A stretch of DNA of 33,700 nt from Alistipes sp. (GTDB lineage: Bacteria; Bacteroidota; Bacteroidia; Bacteroidales; Rikenellaceae), in the NCBI GenBank assembly GCA_017937805.1, contig JAGBCX010000035.1, forward strand, positions 1 to 33,700. Reading direction: 5' to 3'. Numbering within the stretch: the first letter of the stretch is position 1; every line of letters begins with the position of its first letter. The notes beneath the pieces are model-generated. The model was not told the DNA's origin. It saw only the letters and a list, made by a program, of their open reading frames with translations, and did no database searches. Made by a program: the position numbers and the translations under genes. Positions 14,904 to 22,279 of this stretch are shown here, piece by piece.

Positions 14904-15767
14904 ATGATGTCGAAAAAGGTCGAAAAAGTGTTGCATTTGGTCGTGTTGACGATGGCGATTTTGGTGCTGTCGGCTGGCGATGTGGTTGCCAAGACAAAGT
15001 CTTCGGCAAATAGAAAGTCGTATGCTCAACAGTTTGGTAATCAAGATAGCAATGTAATACTTCGCAAAAATGGCAAGGTCGATTGGTGGGAGATGAACCA
15101 AACCCACTCCACACGCTTCCGTGCCGAGCAGTTGGTTGTGCCCGTGTCGTTGGTTGGCTTGGGTGTGTTGGGTATCGGCGAAAATGCTCCGATGCGAGGT
15201 ATAAATCTTGCCATTAAAGATGGACTTTACGAGGCAAGTAAGGGCGTAAAACTCCGTTTTGACGACTACGTGCAGTATGTTCCGGTGGCTTTCTATTTGA
15301 CGCTCGATTTTATGGGCTTGAAAGCTAAGCACTCTTTTGGTGAGCGTTTGGCAGTGGGAGTTGTGACCTATATTTCGGTGACCGCCTTGTCGCAGAGTAT
15401 CAAGTATATAGTTCGCGAGCCTCGCCCTGATACGGGAACACGCAATTCATTCCCTTCGGGACACACTATGACAGCATTTGCGGGTGCTGAATTGGTGCGT
15501 TCCGAGTATGGCTGGGGTGTTGGTATGGGCGCATACGCCTTGGCTGCTACGGTGGGATTTATGAGAATGTATAATGGCCGTCATTGGTTTAATGACGTAT
15601 TGGCCGGTGCCGGTTTTGGTATTTTGTCGGCACGTGTGGGCTATTGGATGTTGCCACTTAGCCGCCATATCTTCAAAATTCCTCGCAAGGGGCAGGCGAT
15701 GGTTGCTACTCCAATCTATCATTCCGATACCAAAGCGGTCGGTATGTCGTGCGCAATACAATTTTAA
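14904..15767 (+). CDS. PAP2 family phosphatase
   Basis: A 287-residue protein from the first ATG of a MetMet pair; ATG 14907 is equally possible. An N-terminal signal or membrane segment covers 9-28. All three PAP2 motifs are present: K167 to P175 (KYIVREPRP), PSGH (184-187), and R221 with H227 and D231 in RMYNGRHWFND. The histidines H187 and H227 are the expected catalytic pair. The family dephosphorylates lipid phosphates such as undecaprenyl pyrophosphate, phosphatidylglycerol phosphate or lipid A, with the active site on the periplasmic side. Which of these applies is not visible. The frame can be extended upstream to 14811, but that lies before the promoter. Confidence 0.88.
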   Translation: MMSKKVEKVLHLVVLTMAILVLSAGDVVAKTKSSANRKSYAQQFGNQDSNVILRKNGKVDWWEMNQTHSTRFRAEQLVVPVSLVGLGVLGIGENAPMRGINLAIKDGLYEASKGVKLRFDDYVQYVPVAFYLTLDFMGLKAKHSFGERLAVGVVTYISVTALSQSIKYIVREPRPDTGTRNSFPSGHTMTAFAGAELVRSEYGWGVGMGAYALAATVGFMRMYNGRHWFNDVLAGAGFGILSARVGYWMLPLSRHIFKIPRKGQAMVATPIYHSDTKAVGMSCAIQF

Positions 15768-15809
15768 CATACGGGCGAAAAACTATCGGTACGTAGCCTG
15801 CGAAAATGT

Positions 15810-15850
15810 AAGTTGCATCACAAAAAAAGTGGTGCAACTTGCTGTTTTTT
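15810..15850 (+). terminator. Intrinsic terminator after the PAP2 gene
   Basis: AAGTTGCATCAC (15810-15821) pairs with GTGGTGCAACTT (15829-15840), with one G·U and an A7 loop, followed by GCTGTTTTTT. The same stretch lies just upstream of the kbl -7 box at 15864. Confidence 0.8.
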
Positions 15851-15863
15851 GGCGTAAAAATTA

Positions 15864-15871
15864 TATCTTTG
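15864..15871 (+). promoter_or_regulatory. -7 box TATCTTTG for kbl
   Basis: Matches TAnnTTTG. A TTG at 15839-15841, at the foot of the upstream terminator stem, is 22 nt away and could act as the -33 element. The leader to the ATG at 15956 is about 80 nt. Confidence 0.65.
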
Positions 15872-15955
15872 CGTTGGGTATTGTTACAATTTGTAAGCAA
15901 ACCCTGCCGTTTGGTGAGAGATGTAAGAGGATAAATAATTAAAAATCAAATATAT

Positions 15956-17143
15956 ATGTACGGTAATTTCAAACAGCATCTTCAACAAGAGTTGGAGTCT
16001 ATCAAGGAGGCCGGTCTATATAAGACCGAGCGAGTAATATGTTCGCCACAGCGTTCGGCTATTGAGGTGGCCGAGAAGGAGTGCCTTAACTTCTGCGCCA
16101 ATAACTACCTCGGTCTGTCCGATAATCCTCGTCTTATCGAGGCGGCGAAAAAGGCGATGGACGAGCGTGGTTTCGGAATGTCGTCAGTGCGCTTTATCTG
16201 TGGTTGTCAGGATATCCACAAAGCACTCGAAAAGGCTATTGCTGACTACTTTGGTACGGAGGATACAATCCTCTATGCGGCTTGTTTCGATGCTAATGGA
16301 GGTGTTTTCGAGCCACTCTTTACCGAGCAAGATGCGATTATTTCCGACTCGCTGAATCACGCCTCGATTATTGATGGAGTGCGCCTTTGCAAGGCTGTGC
16401 GCTATCGCTATGCCAACGCCGATATGGAGCAGTTGGAGGATTGTTTGAAGCGTGCGCAGGCACAGCGTTTCCGCATAATTGTAACCGATGGTGTATTCTC
16501 GATGGACGGCAATGCCGCACCGCTTGATGAAATTTGTCGCTTGGCGAAGGAGTATCGCGCTTTGGTGATGGTCGATGAGTGCCACTCGGCTGGCGTTTTG
16601 GGTAAGACAGGCCGTGGCATTACCGAGTTGTACAACCTTCGTGGCGAGGTCGATATCCTCACCGGCACACTCGGCAAGGCGTTTGGAGGTGCTATCGGAG
16701 GTTTTACCACGGGTCGCAAGGAGATTATCGATATGTTGCGTCAGCGTTCACGCCCTTACCTCTTCTCGAACTCGTTGCCACCGGCAGTTGTGGGTGCAGG
16801 TATCGAGATGTTCAAGATGTTGGAGGAGAGCAACGAATACCACGACCGCTTGGTTGAGAATGTAGCATTCTTCCGCGAGAAGATGATTGCGGCAGGCTTC
16901 GATATCAAACCTACCGTGTCGGCAATTTGCGCCGTTATGCTCTACGATGCGAAGTTGTCGCAGGAGTTTGCAGCGGCATTGCAGGAGAAGGGTATCTTCG
17001 TAACGGGCTTCTACTATCCGGTTGTGCCGAAGGGGCAGGCACGTATCCGTGTGCAAGTATCGGCAGGACATACGAGAGAGCAGTTGGAGCGTTGCGTTGA
17101 GGCATTTGTTGAGGTCGGAAAGAATTTGGGTGTGCTGAAATAG
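15956..17143 (+). CDS. kbl: Glycine C-acetyltransferase (2-amino-3-ketobutyrate CoA ligase)
   Basis: A PLP-dependent alpha-oxoamine synthase that converts 2-amino-3-ketobutyrate and CoA to glycine and acetyl-CoA in threonine breakdown; cytoplasmic. The 395 residues align from end to end with remembered E. coli Kbl: FCANNYLGLSDNP (46-58), SSVRFICGCQDIHKALE, DSLNHASIIDGVRLCKA (131-147), TDGVFSMDG, MVDECHSAG and LRQRSRPYLFSNSLPPA. The PLP lysine is K241 in TGTLGKAFGG. No threonine dehydrogenase gene is adjacent. The following Lrp/AsnC regulator, 56 nt downstream and without its own clear promoter, may be co-transcribed and respond to an amino acid. Confidence 0.95.
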   Translation: MYGNFKQHLQQELESIKEAGLYKTERVICSPQRSAIEVAEKECLNFCANNYLGLSDNPRLIEAAKKAMDERGFGMSSVRFICGCQDIHKALEKAIADYFGTEDTILYAACFDANGGVFEPLFTEQDAIISDSLNHASIIDGVRLCKAVRYRYANADMEQLEDCLKRAQAQRFRIIVTDGVFSMDGNAAPLDEICRLAKEYRALVMVDECHSAGVLGKTGRGITELYNLRGEVDILTGTLGKAFGGAIGGFTTGRKEIIDMLRQRSRPYLFSNSLPPAVVGAGIEMFKMLEESNEYHDRLVENVAFFREKMIAAGFDIKPTVSAICAVMLYDAKLSQEFAAALQEKGIFVTGFYYPVVPKGQARIRVQVSAGHTREQLERCVEAFVEVGKNLGVLK

Positions 17144-17199
17144 AGTAGCACAACCCCATAACCCATAAATTTATATTTTCACTCTTAAAATTTTGGATT

Positions 17200-17673
17200 A
17201 TGAGTAAAGAAGTATTAGATGTGATTGACCGCAAGATTCTGAAATTTTTGGTTAAGAATGCCCGCATGCCATATTTGGAGATTGCGCGTGCCTGCGGAAT
17301 TTCGGGTGCAGCGATACACCAGCGCATCAAGAAGTTGGAGGACGAGGGTGTTATCCTTGGTTCGCGTATGATTGTCAATCCGAAGATGCTCGGATTTGAT
17401 GTTTGCGCCTTCGTAAATCTTCGTATTCAGGACCCGATGATGAGTATCTCGGTGGCGGAGAAGATGAAACTTATTCCGGAGGTCGTTGAGTGCCACTTTA
17501 TAACGGGTACATATACCGCAATGGTTAAGTTGTATTGCGTGGATAACGAACACTTGATGCGAACAATTTTTGATAATATTCTTCGTATTCCGGGTGTTAC
17601 CAATACGCAAACCTACATTTCGCTGAACGAGGCTTTTACTCGTGAGCCACATATTGATTACTTGGACAAGTAG
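17200..17673 (+). CDS. Lrp/AsnC family transcriptional regulator
   Basis: A 157-residue DNA-binding protein. The N-terminal helix-turn-helix covers about 5-60 (VIDRKILKFLVKNARMPYLE, then ISGAAIHQRIKKLEDEGVI). A RAM/Lrp C-terminal effector-binding domain covers about 70-150 (AFVNLRI and the glycine-containing FITGTYTAMVKLY). Family members sense amino acids as octamers and control metabolism genes. Its position after kbl suggests control of threonine/glycine metabolism, which is inference. Its TAG stop is followed after one nucleotide by the queD ATG. Confidence 0.92.
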   Translation: MSKEVLDVIDRKILKFLVKNARMPYLEIARACGISGAAIHQRIKKLEDEGVILGSRMIVNPKMLGFDVCAFVNLRIQDPMMSISVAEKMKLIPEVVECHFITGTYTAMVKLYCVDNEHLMRTIFDNILRIPGVTNTQTYISLNEAFTREPHIDYLDK

Positions 17674-17674
17674 T

Positions 17675-18124
17675 ATGGCACGAATACGATTAACAAAGGA
17701 GTTTTCGTTCGAGTCGGCACATGCACTTGATGGCTACGATGGGTTGTGTCGCGAAATTCATGGCCACTCGTATCGTCTTTTTGTTACGGTTAAGGGCGAG
17801 CCTTCGTGCGATGAGAGCAACCCGAAGTTGGGTATGGTGATGGACTTTGGCGACTTGAAACGCATCGTCAATAGCGAGATTGTTGATAGGCTCGACCATT
17901 CGTTTGTATTGCGCGACTCGGAGCAGAATGCGGAGTTGCGAGAGGTGCTTGGAGCAAAGTTTAACAAGGTGGTCTTGGTCGATTATCAACCGACCTGCGA
18001 GAATATGTTGGCGGACTTTGCCGAGCGCTTACAGAGGGCTTTGCCTGCGAATGTGCAGTTGTACTCGTTGCGTTTGCACGAAACAGCTACCTCGTATGCC
18101 GAATGGTTCTCTGATGATAACTAA
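17675..18124 (+). CDS. queD: 6-carboxy-5,6,7,8-tetrahydropterin synthase-like protein
   Basis: Converts dihydroneopterin triphosphate to 6-carboxytetrahydropterin in queuosine/7-deazaguanine synthesis; cytoplasmic. A 149-residue protein of the PTPS fold. The zinc ligands are H16 (FSFESAH), H29 and H31 (HGH). The catalytic cysteine is C25 in GLCREIHGH, and VMDFGDLK, LDHSF and RLHET are also as in QueD. The start at 17675 was chosen because it lies 1 nt after the upstream stop and gives the normal N-terminus. The longer frame opening at 17642 would overlap the regulator gene. Other queuosine genes are not in the window. Its stop codon is part of palindrome R2. Confidence 0.92.
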   Translation: MARIRLTKEFSFESAHALDGYDGLCREIHGHSYRLFVTVKGEPSCDESNPKLGMVMDFGDLKRIVNSEIVDRLDHSFVLRDSEQNAELREVLGAKFNKVVLVDYQPTCENMLADFAERLQRALPANVQLYSLRLHETATSYAEWFSDDN

Positions 18125-18245
18125 AATCGTTCTGATTGGCTTTTTTTGCACGAATCTGCGGACGCTGAAATGCTCACATAGGTTTACTATGCTGCGCTTT
18201 CATCGCCTTGCTTCGCACAAAAATAGCTCAATCATTGACGATTTT
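18123..18245 (+). repeat. Post-stop palindromic repeat, copy R2
   Basis: The outer arms AAAATCGT (18123-18130) and ACGATTTT (18238-18245) are exact complements, and the left arm overlaps the queD TAA. Inside are TTTTTGCACGAAT against TTCGCACAAAAA, an imperfect stem (CGCTGAAA/TTTCATCG), TGCTCA, apical stem CATAG/CTATG around GTTTA, and CTGCGC. The apical pair is CATAG/CTATG here but CATAC/GTATG in R1 and R4, a compensatory change. Confidence 0.87.
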
Positions 18246-18263
18246 ACACATGGGTAAATAATT

Positions 18264-18298
18264 AATTTTTAATTCTCAATTCTCAATTCTTAATTTGA
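18264..18298 (+). repeat. Heptamer array, 5 units, containing the polA start codon
   Basis: Tandem heptamers AATTTTT, AATTCTC, AATTCTC, AATTCTT, AATTTGA. The last unit contains the TTG used as the polA start (18295-18297). It has the same period and about the same unit number as the GTTTTCC arrays elsewhere. Confidence 0.8.
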
Positions 18299-21204
18299 AA
18301 CGGCTTTTCCTTGTCGATGCTTACGCATTGATTTTCAAATACTACTACGCATTTATGGGGCGACCTATGCGCAATCATGCAGGTATGAACACCTCGATTG
18401 TCTATGGGTTTACGAAGTTCTTGCGTGATATTCAAAAACGAGAGAAACCTGACCTCTTGGGTGTCGCTTTTGACCCGAAGGGAGGTTGCTTCCGCCGAGA
18501 TATATACCCCGAATATAAGGCTAATCGCCCCGCTACGCCCGAGGATATTTTGCAGTCGGTACCATACGTAAAGCGCATTGTTGAGGCGATGTGTATTCCC
18601 GTGTTGGAGGTGCCCGGTTTTGAGGCTGACGATGTTATCGGAACACTCGCCAAGAAGGGTGATGAAGCGGGCTATGAGGTCTTTATGGTTACGCCTGATA
18701 AGGATTACGGACAACTCGTAGGCGAGAATCGCAAACTCTACAAGCAGAAGGGTGATGGTATCGAGATAGTCGATAAGGAGGCGATACGGGAGAAGTATGG
18801 CATCGACCGTCCTGAACTTGTGCGTGATATCTTGGCTCTGTGGGGTGACTCTTCCGATAACATTCCGGGAGTTCCGGGTGTAGGCGAGAAGGGCGCATGC
18901 AAGATGGTGCAGGCGTGGGGCGAGGTTGAGAATATTATCGCCAATGCCGACAAGATTGGTGGCAAAACGGGTGCCAACATTATCGCTAATGAGGAGCAGT
19001 TGCGTTTGGCAAAGGTGCTGACAACAATACGCCTCGATGTGCCGATAGAGTTTAGAGAGGAGGATTTGACCGTCTGCTCGCCGAAGATTGATGAGTTGAG
19101 GGCACTGTTTGCGGAGTTGGACTTCAAGGGCTTCTTGGCCGATTTAAATAATATCGCACCTGTGGAGGTGTCAGATGTGCCACGACAGGCGGAGCAGATG
19201 CAACTTGCCAATATGGCACGAATGAAGGCGGGACAGCAGAAAAAGGCTTCGTTGGAGGGGCAAGGCTCGTTGTTTGATGCGATGTTTGCGCCTATCGTGC
19301 CTGCCGCAGAGGTTGTGTCAGCACCGACCGAGGTGAGTGAGGTGGAACCTGACCTCTTTGCGAGTGCATTTGCTACGGTGGCAAACACTCCGCACAAATA
19401 TACAACGATATATACGGCCGAGGAGTTGCGCAGGGTGGTTGCAGAGATTTCGACCGCATCGCACTTCTGCTTCGATTTCGAAACTACGGGGCTTGATATG
19501 TTTGGCGACCGCATAGTTGGTCTGTCGCTCGCTATTCGTGAACATGAGGCGTGGTATATTCCGTTTGGACATAACGCCGATGTGCGACCTCGCAACGATA
19601 TTGAGGCGGAGTATGCCTCGATTTTAAGACCTCTTTTTGAGAATGAGAGCATTGCCAAGGTGGGGCAGAATATGAAGTTCGATATCTTGTTCCTTCGTGC
19701 GTTGGGTATATCGGTTAAGGGTATGAAGTGGGATACTATGCTGTTGCACTACCTGCTCGATGCCGAGTCGCGACACGGAATGAATGCCATGGCAGAGAGA
19801 TACTTGAACTACTCGCCAATTGAGATAGAGACACTTATTGGTAGGGGGGCAAAGCAACTTACGATGGATATGATAGGGGTGGAGCGTATCGCGGAGTATG
19901 CTGCCGAGGACGCAGATATTACCCTTCAACTCTACAATGTGCTTTTGCCGCTTATCGAGAAGGAGCCTTCGTTGCTGACACTCTATCGCACCATTGAGGA
20001 GCCGATGATAGATGTTTTGGCAGATATGGAGTGGGAGGGTGTTCGCATAGATAGTGTTGCCCTGCAAAACTACTCGGCAACACTTTCGCAGAAACTCGCA
20101 GCCATAGAGGAGCAGATTCGCGAGGTGTCGGGCGAGCGTGAGATAAATATCAATTCGAGCCGACAGTTGGGCGAATTGCTCTTTGCGAAGATGCGCATCA
20201 CCGACAAACCGAAGATGACCAAAACCAAGCAATTCTGCACCGATGAGGAGTATCTGCAATCGTTTGCAGGGGAGCACAAGGTTGTAGATTTGATTTTGGA
20301 GTATCGAGGAGTGAAGAAACTGCTTTCGACCTATGTTGATTCGTTACCTTCGCTTGTAAACCCTATTACGGGACATATCCATACATCGTACAATCAGGCG
20401 GTTACGGCAACAGGTCGCCTCTCTTCGGCAAATCCTAATTTGCAGAATATTCCGGTGCGCGATGACCTTGGTCGCCCAATTCGCTCAGCCTTTGTGCCGA
20501 GCGATGATAGGCACGAACTCCTCTCGGCAGACTATTCGCAGGTGGAGTTGCGACTGATGGCACACCTGAGTGGTGACGAGAATTTGTGCGAGGCGTTCCG
20601 TGAGGGCAAAGATATTCACGCTGCTACGGCTGCACGCATCTTTAAGAAGCCTATTGAGGAGGTCACAAGCGAAGAACGCCGCCGTGCCAAGACGGCAAAC
20701 TTCGGAATTATATATGGCATCTCGGCATTTGGTTTGAGCCAGCGTTTGCGTATTCCGCGCAGCGAGGCGAAACAACTCATTGAGGGCTACTTCGAGTCCT
20801 ATCCGAAGGTTAAGGAGTATATGGACAATGTGGTCAATAACGCCCGCGAGAAGGGGTATGTCGAAACGCTCTTTGGTCGCCGTCGTTACCTTGCAGATAT
20901 CGACTCGCGCAACACCAATGCGAGGTCTTTGGCTGAGCGCAATGCCATAAACGCCCCAATTCAGGGTACGGCAGCCGATATTATGAAGATTGCGATGGTG
21001 GGGGTTGCTCGTCGCTTTAAGGCGGAGGGTGTGCGCTCCCGAATTACAATGCAGGTGCATGACGAAATAGTGGTCGATTTGTTGCGCTCGGAGCGTGAGA
21101 AGGTCGAGCAGATTGTCCGCGAGGAGATGGAGGGTGCAGCAAACCTCTCAATTCCACTCACCGCAGAGTGTGGGGTAGGTGATAATTGGCTTGCAGCGCA
21201 TTAA
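18295..21204 (+). CDS. polA: DNA polymerase I
   Basis: A 969-residue replication and repair polymerase. The 5'-3' nuclease covers 1-290 (VDAYALIFKYYYAF; FEADDVIGTLA; GDSSDNIPGVPGVGEKGA). A Gln/Ala-rich linker covers about 295-365. The 3'-5' exonuclease has an intact DEDDy set: D394 and E396 in FDFETTGLD, D463, Y535 and D539. The polymerase has motif A D746 (SADYSQVELR), motif B F803/Y807 (ANFGIIYGISAFGLS) and motif C D923-E924 (QVHDEIV). All three activities therefore look functional. The start is a TTG, because the conserved nuclease N-terminus begins there and the next ATG would remove it. No -7 box is seen in the 170 nt upstream, so transcription may come from before queD. Confidence 0.96.
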   Translation: MKRLFLVDAYALIFKYYYAFMGRPMRNHAGMNTSIVYGFTKFLRDIQKREKPDLLGVAFDPKGGCFRRDIYPEYKANRPATPEDILQSVPYVKRIVEAMCIPVLEVPGFEADDVIGTLAKKGDEAGYEVFMVTPDKDYGQLVGENRKLYKQKGDGIEIVDKEAIREKYGIDRPELVRDILALWGDSSDNIPGVPGVGEKGACKMVQAWGEVENIIANADKIGGKTGANIIANEEQLRLAKVLTTIRLDVPIEFREEDLTVCSPKIDELRALFAELDFKGFLADLNNIAPVEVSDVPRQAEQMQLANMARMKAGQQKKASLEGQGSLFDAMFAPIVPAAEVVSAPTEVSEVEPDLFASAFATVANTPHKYTTIYTAEELRRVVAEISTASHFCFDFETTGLDMFGDRIVGLSLAIREHEAWYIPFGHNADVRPRNDIEAEYASILRPLFENESIAKVGQNMKFDILFLRALGISVKGMKWDTMLLHYLLDAESRHGMNAMAERYLNYSPIEIETLIGRGAKQLTMDMIGVERIAEYAAEDADITLQLYNVLLPLIEKEPSLLTLYRTIEEPMIDVLADMEWEGVRIDSVALQNYSATLSQKLAAIEEQIREVSGEREININSSRQLGELLFAKMRITDKPKMTKTKQFCTDEEYLQSFAGEHKVVDLILEYRGVKKLLSTYVDSLPSLVNPITGHIHTSYNQAVTATGRLSSANPNLQNIPVRDDLGRPIRSAFVPSDDRHELLSADYSQVELRLMAHLSGDENLCEAFREGKDIHAATAARIFKKPIEEVTSEERRRAKTANFGIIYGISAFGLSQRLRIPRSEAKQLIEGYFESYPKVKEYMDNVVNNAREKGYVETLFGRRRYLADIDSRNTNARSLAERNAINAPIQGTAADIMKIAMVGVARRFKAEGVRSRITMQVHDEIVVDLLRSEREKVEQIVREEMEGAANLSIPLTAECGVGDNWLAAH

Positions 21205-21205
21205 A

Positions 21206-21329
21206 AAAATCGTTCTGGCGGGTAAATTTTGCACGAGTGCATCGGACGCCAAAATGCTCACATAGGTCTACTATGCTCCGCTTTTGTCGCCTCGCATCGC
21301 ACAAAATTTCCACCACCATTTACGATTTT
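21206..21329 (+). repeat. Post-stop palindromic repeat, copy R3
   Basis: Begins 2 nt after the polA stop. The outer arms are AAAATCGT (21206-21213) and ACGATTTT (21322-21329), as in R2. The core reads CGCCAAAA, TGCTCA, CATAG, GTCTA, CTATG, CTCCGC, TTTTGTCG. The inner stem CGCCAAAA/TTTTGTCG differs from R2 (CGCTGAAA/TTTCATCG) by paired changes. Flanks TTTTGCACGAG and TCGCACAAAA are kept. Confidence 0.87.
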
Positions 21330-21357
21330 TGGTGGGCAGAGTTCTGGCGGATAAATT

Positions 21358-21463
21358 TTGGCGCAAGAATAGGGAATTTAAGGAGCATAGGGAATATAGG
21401 GAGTATAGGGATGCGCCAATCCTTAAATTCATTAAATTCCCTAATTTCTCTAAACTCACTATA
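21358..21463. repeat. Inverted pair of nonamer arrays
   Basis: TTGGCGCA (21358-21365), then five 9-mers in reverse orientation (21368-21412: AATAGGGAA, TTTAAGGAG, CATAGGGAA, TATAGGGAG, TATAGGGAT). TGCGCCAA (21412-21419), the exact complement of the first motif, follows. Then come five 9-mers in forward orientation (21419-21463: ATCCTTAAA, TTCATTAAA, TTCCCTAAT, TTCTCTAAA, CTCACTATA). GAATTTAAGGA (21374-21384) and TCCTTAAATTC (21420-21430) can also form an 11-bp stem. It lies between R3 and the DeoR-type gene. Confidence 0.8.
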
Positions 21464-21495
21464 AAAACCAATAGCTAAAAGCTAAAAAAAGATAT

Positions 21496-22269
21496 ATGTT
21501 AAGTATTGCAGAACGCCACAAGTACATTCTCGACAAGTTGAACGAATACGGCTTTATCCGTATTACCGATGTGGCAGACGAATTGGGGGTTACGAAGGTT
21601 ACAATCCGTAACGATGTTAAGATTTTGGAGAGCAAAGGTCTGCTCTACAAGGTGCATGGCAGTGCCCGATTGGCAAATCCGCACATTGCAGACCGTGACC
21701 TCGAAACCAAGAGCCATCTCAACAGAGAGGCAAAACAGCGTATTGCTACTCGTGCAGTGGAGCTCTTGTGCGATGGCGATTCGATAATGATTTCGGCAGG
21801 CTCAACAACATACGCCTTGGCAGAGGCTATCCACAACAGCATGGGCGACAACTCTCTGAATGTGGTAACTCCATTTTTGAAAGTTTCGGAGTTGCTCAGC
21901 GAGTTGGAGCATGTAAGCGTTGAGCAGTTGGGAGGTCGTGTTTATAAGAAGTCGTGTGCTACGCGTGGCGAAAATGCTACACTTGCGCTCGGAAATATGG
22001 TCTGCTCGAAATTCTTTGTGGGTGTTGATGGTGTGGACCCTGATTTTGGAATAACAACCTCCACCATCGAAGAGGCGCAACTCTCGCAAAAGATGATGGC
22101 GGCATCGTCAAAAACGGTGGTATTGGCCGACTCCTCGAAGTTTGGACAGCGAGGTTTTGGCCATATTGCGGCTCTCGAGGAGGTCGATATTATAATTACA
22201 GATGATGGTATCACAAAAGAGATGCGCGAAGTAATAGAGAGCGCAGGCATCGAACTAATTATAGCCTAA
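21496..22269 (+). CDS. DeoR/GlpR family transcriptional regulator
   Basis: A 257-residue cytoplasmic regulator. The N-terminal HTH_DeoR covers 1-57 (RHKYILDKLNEYGFIRITDVADELGVTKVTIRNDVKILE). The sensor domain (about 75-250) is a sugar-phosphate-binding fold with ISAGSTTYALAEAI, FVGVDGVDPDFGITT and VVLADSSKFGQRGF, as in the family. The ligand is probably a phosphorylated sugar or sugar alcohol; no sugar operon is adjacent to indicate which. No clear -7 box is seen upstream, where repeats fill the gap. It lies 10 nt before priA, so the two are probably co-transcribed. Confidence 0.92.
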   Translation: MLSIAERHKYILDKLNEYGFIRITDVADELGVTKVTIRNDVKILESKGLLYKVHGSARLANPHIADRDLETKSHLNREAKQRIATRAVELLCDGDSIMISAGSTTYALAEAIHNSMGDNSLNVVTPFLKVSELLSELEHVSVEQLGGRVYKKSCATRGENATLALGNMVCSKFFVGVDGVDPDFGITTSTIEEAQLSQKMMAASSKTVVLADSSKFGQRGFGHIAALEEVDIIITDDGITKEMREVIESAGIELIIA

Positions 22270-22279
22270 AATCCACGAA

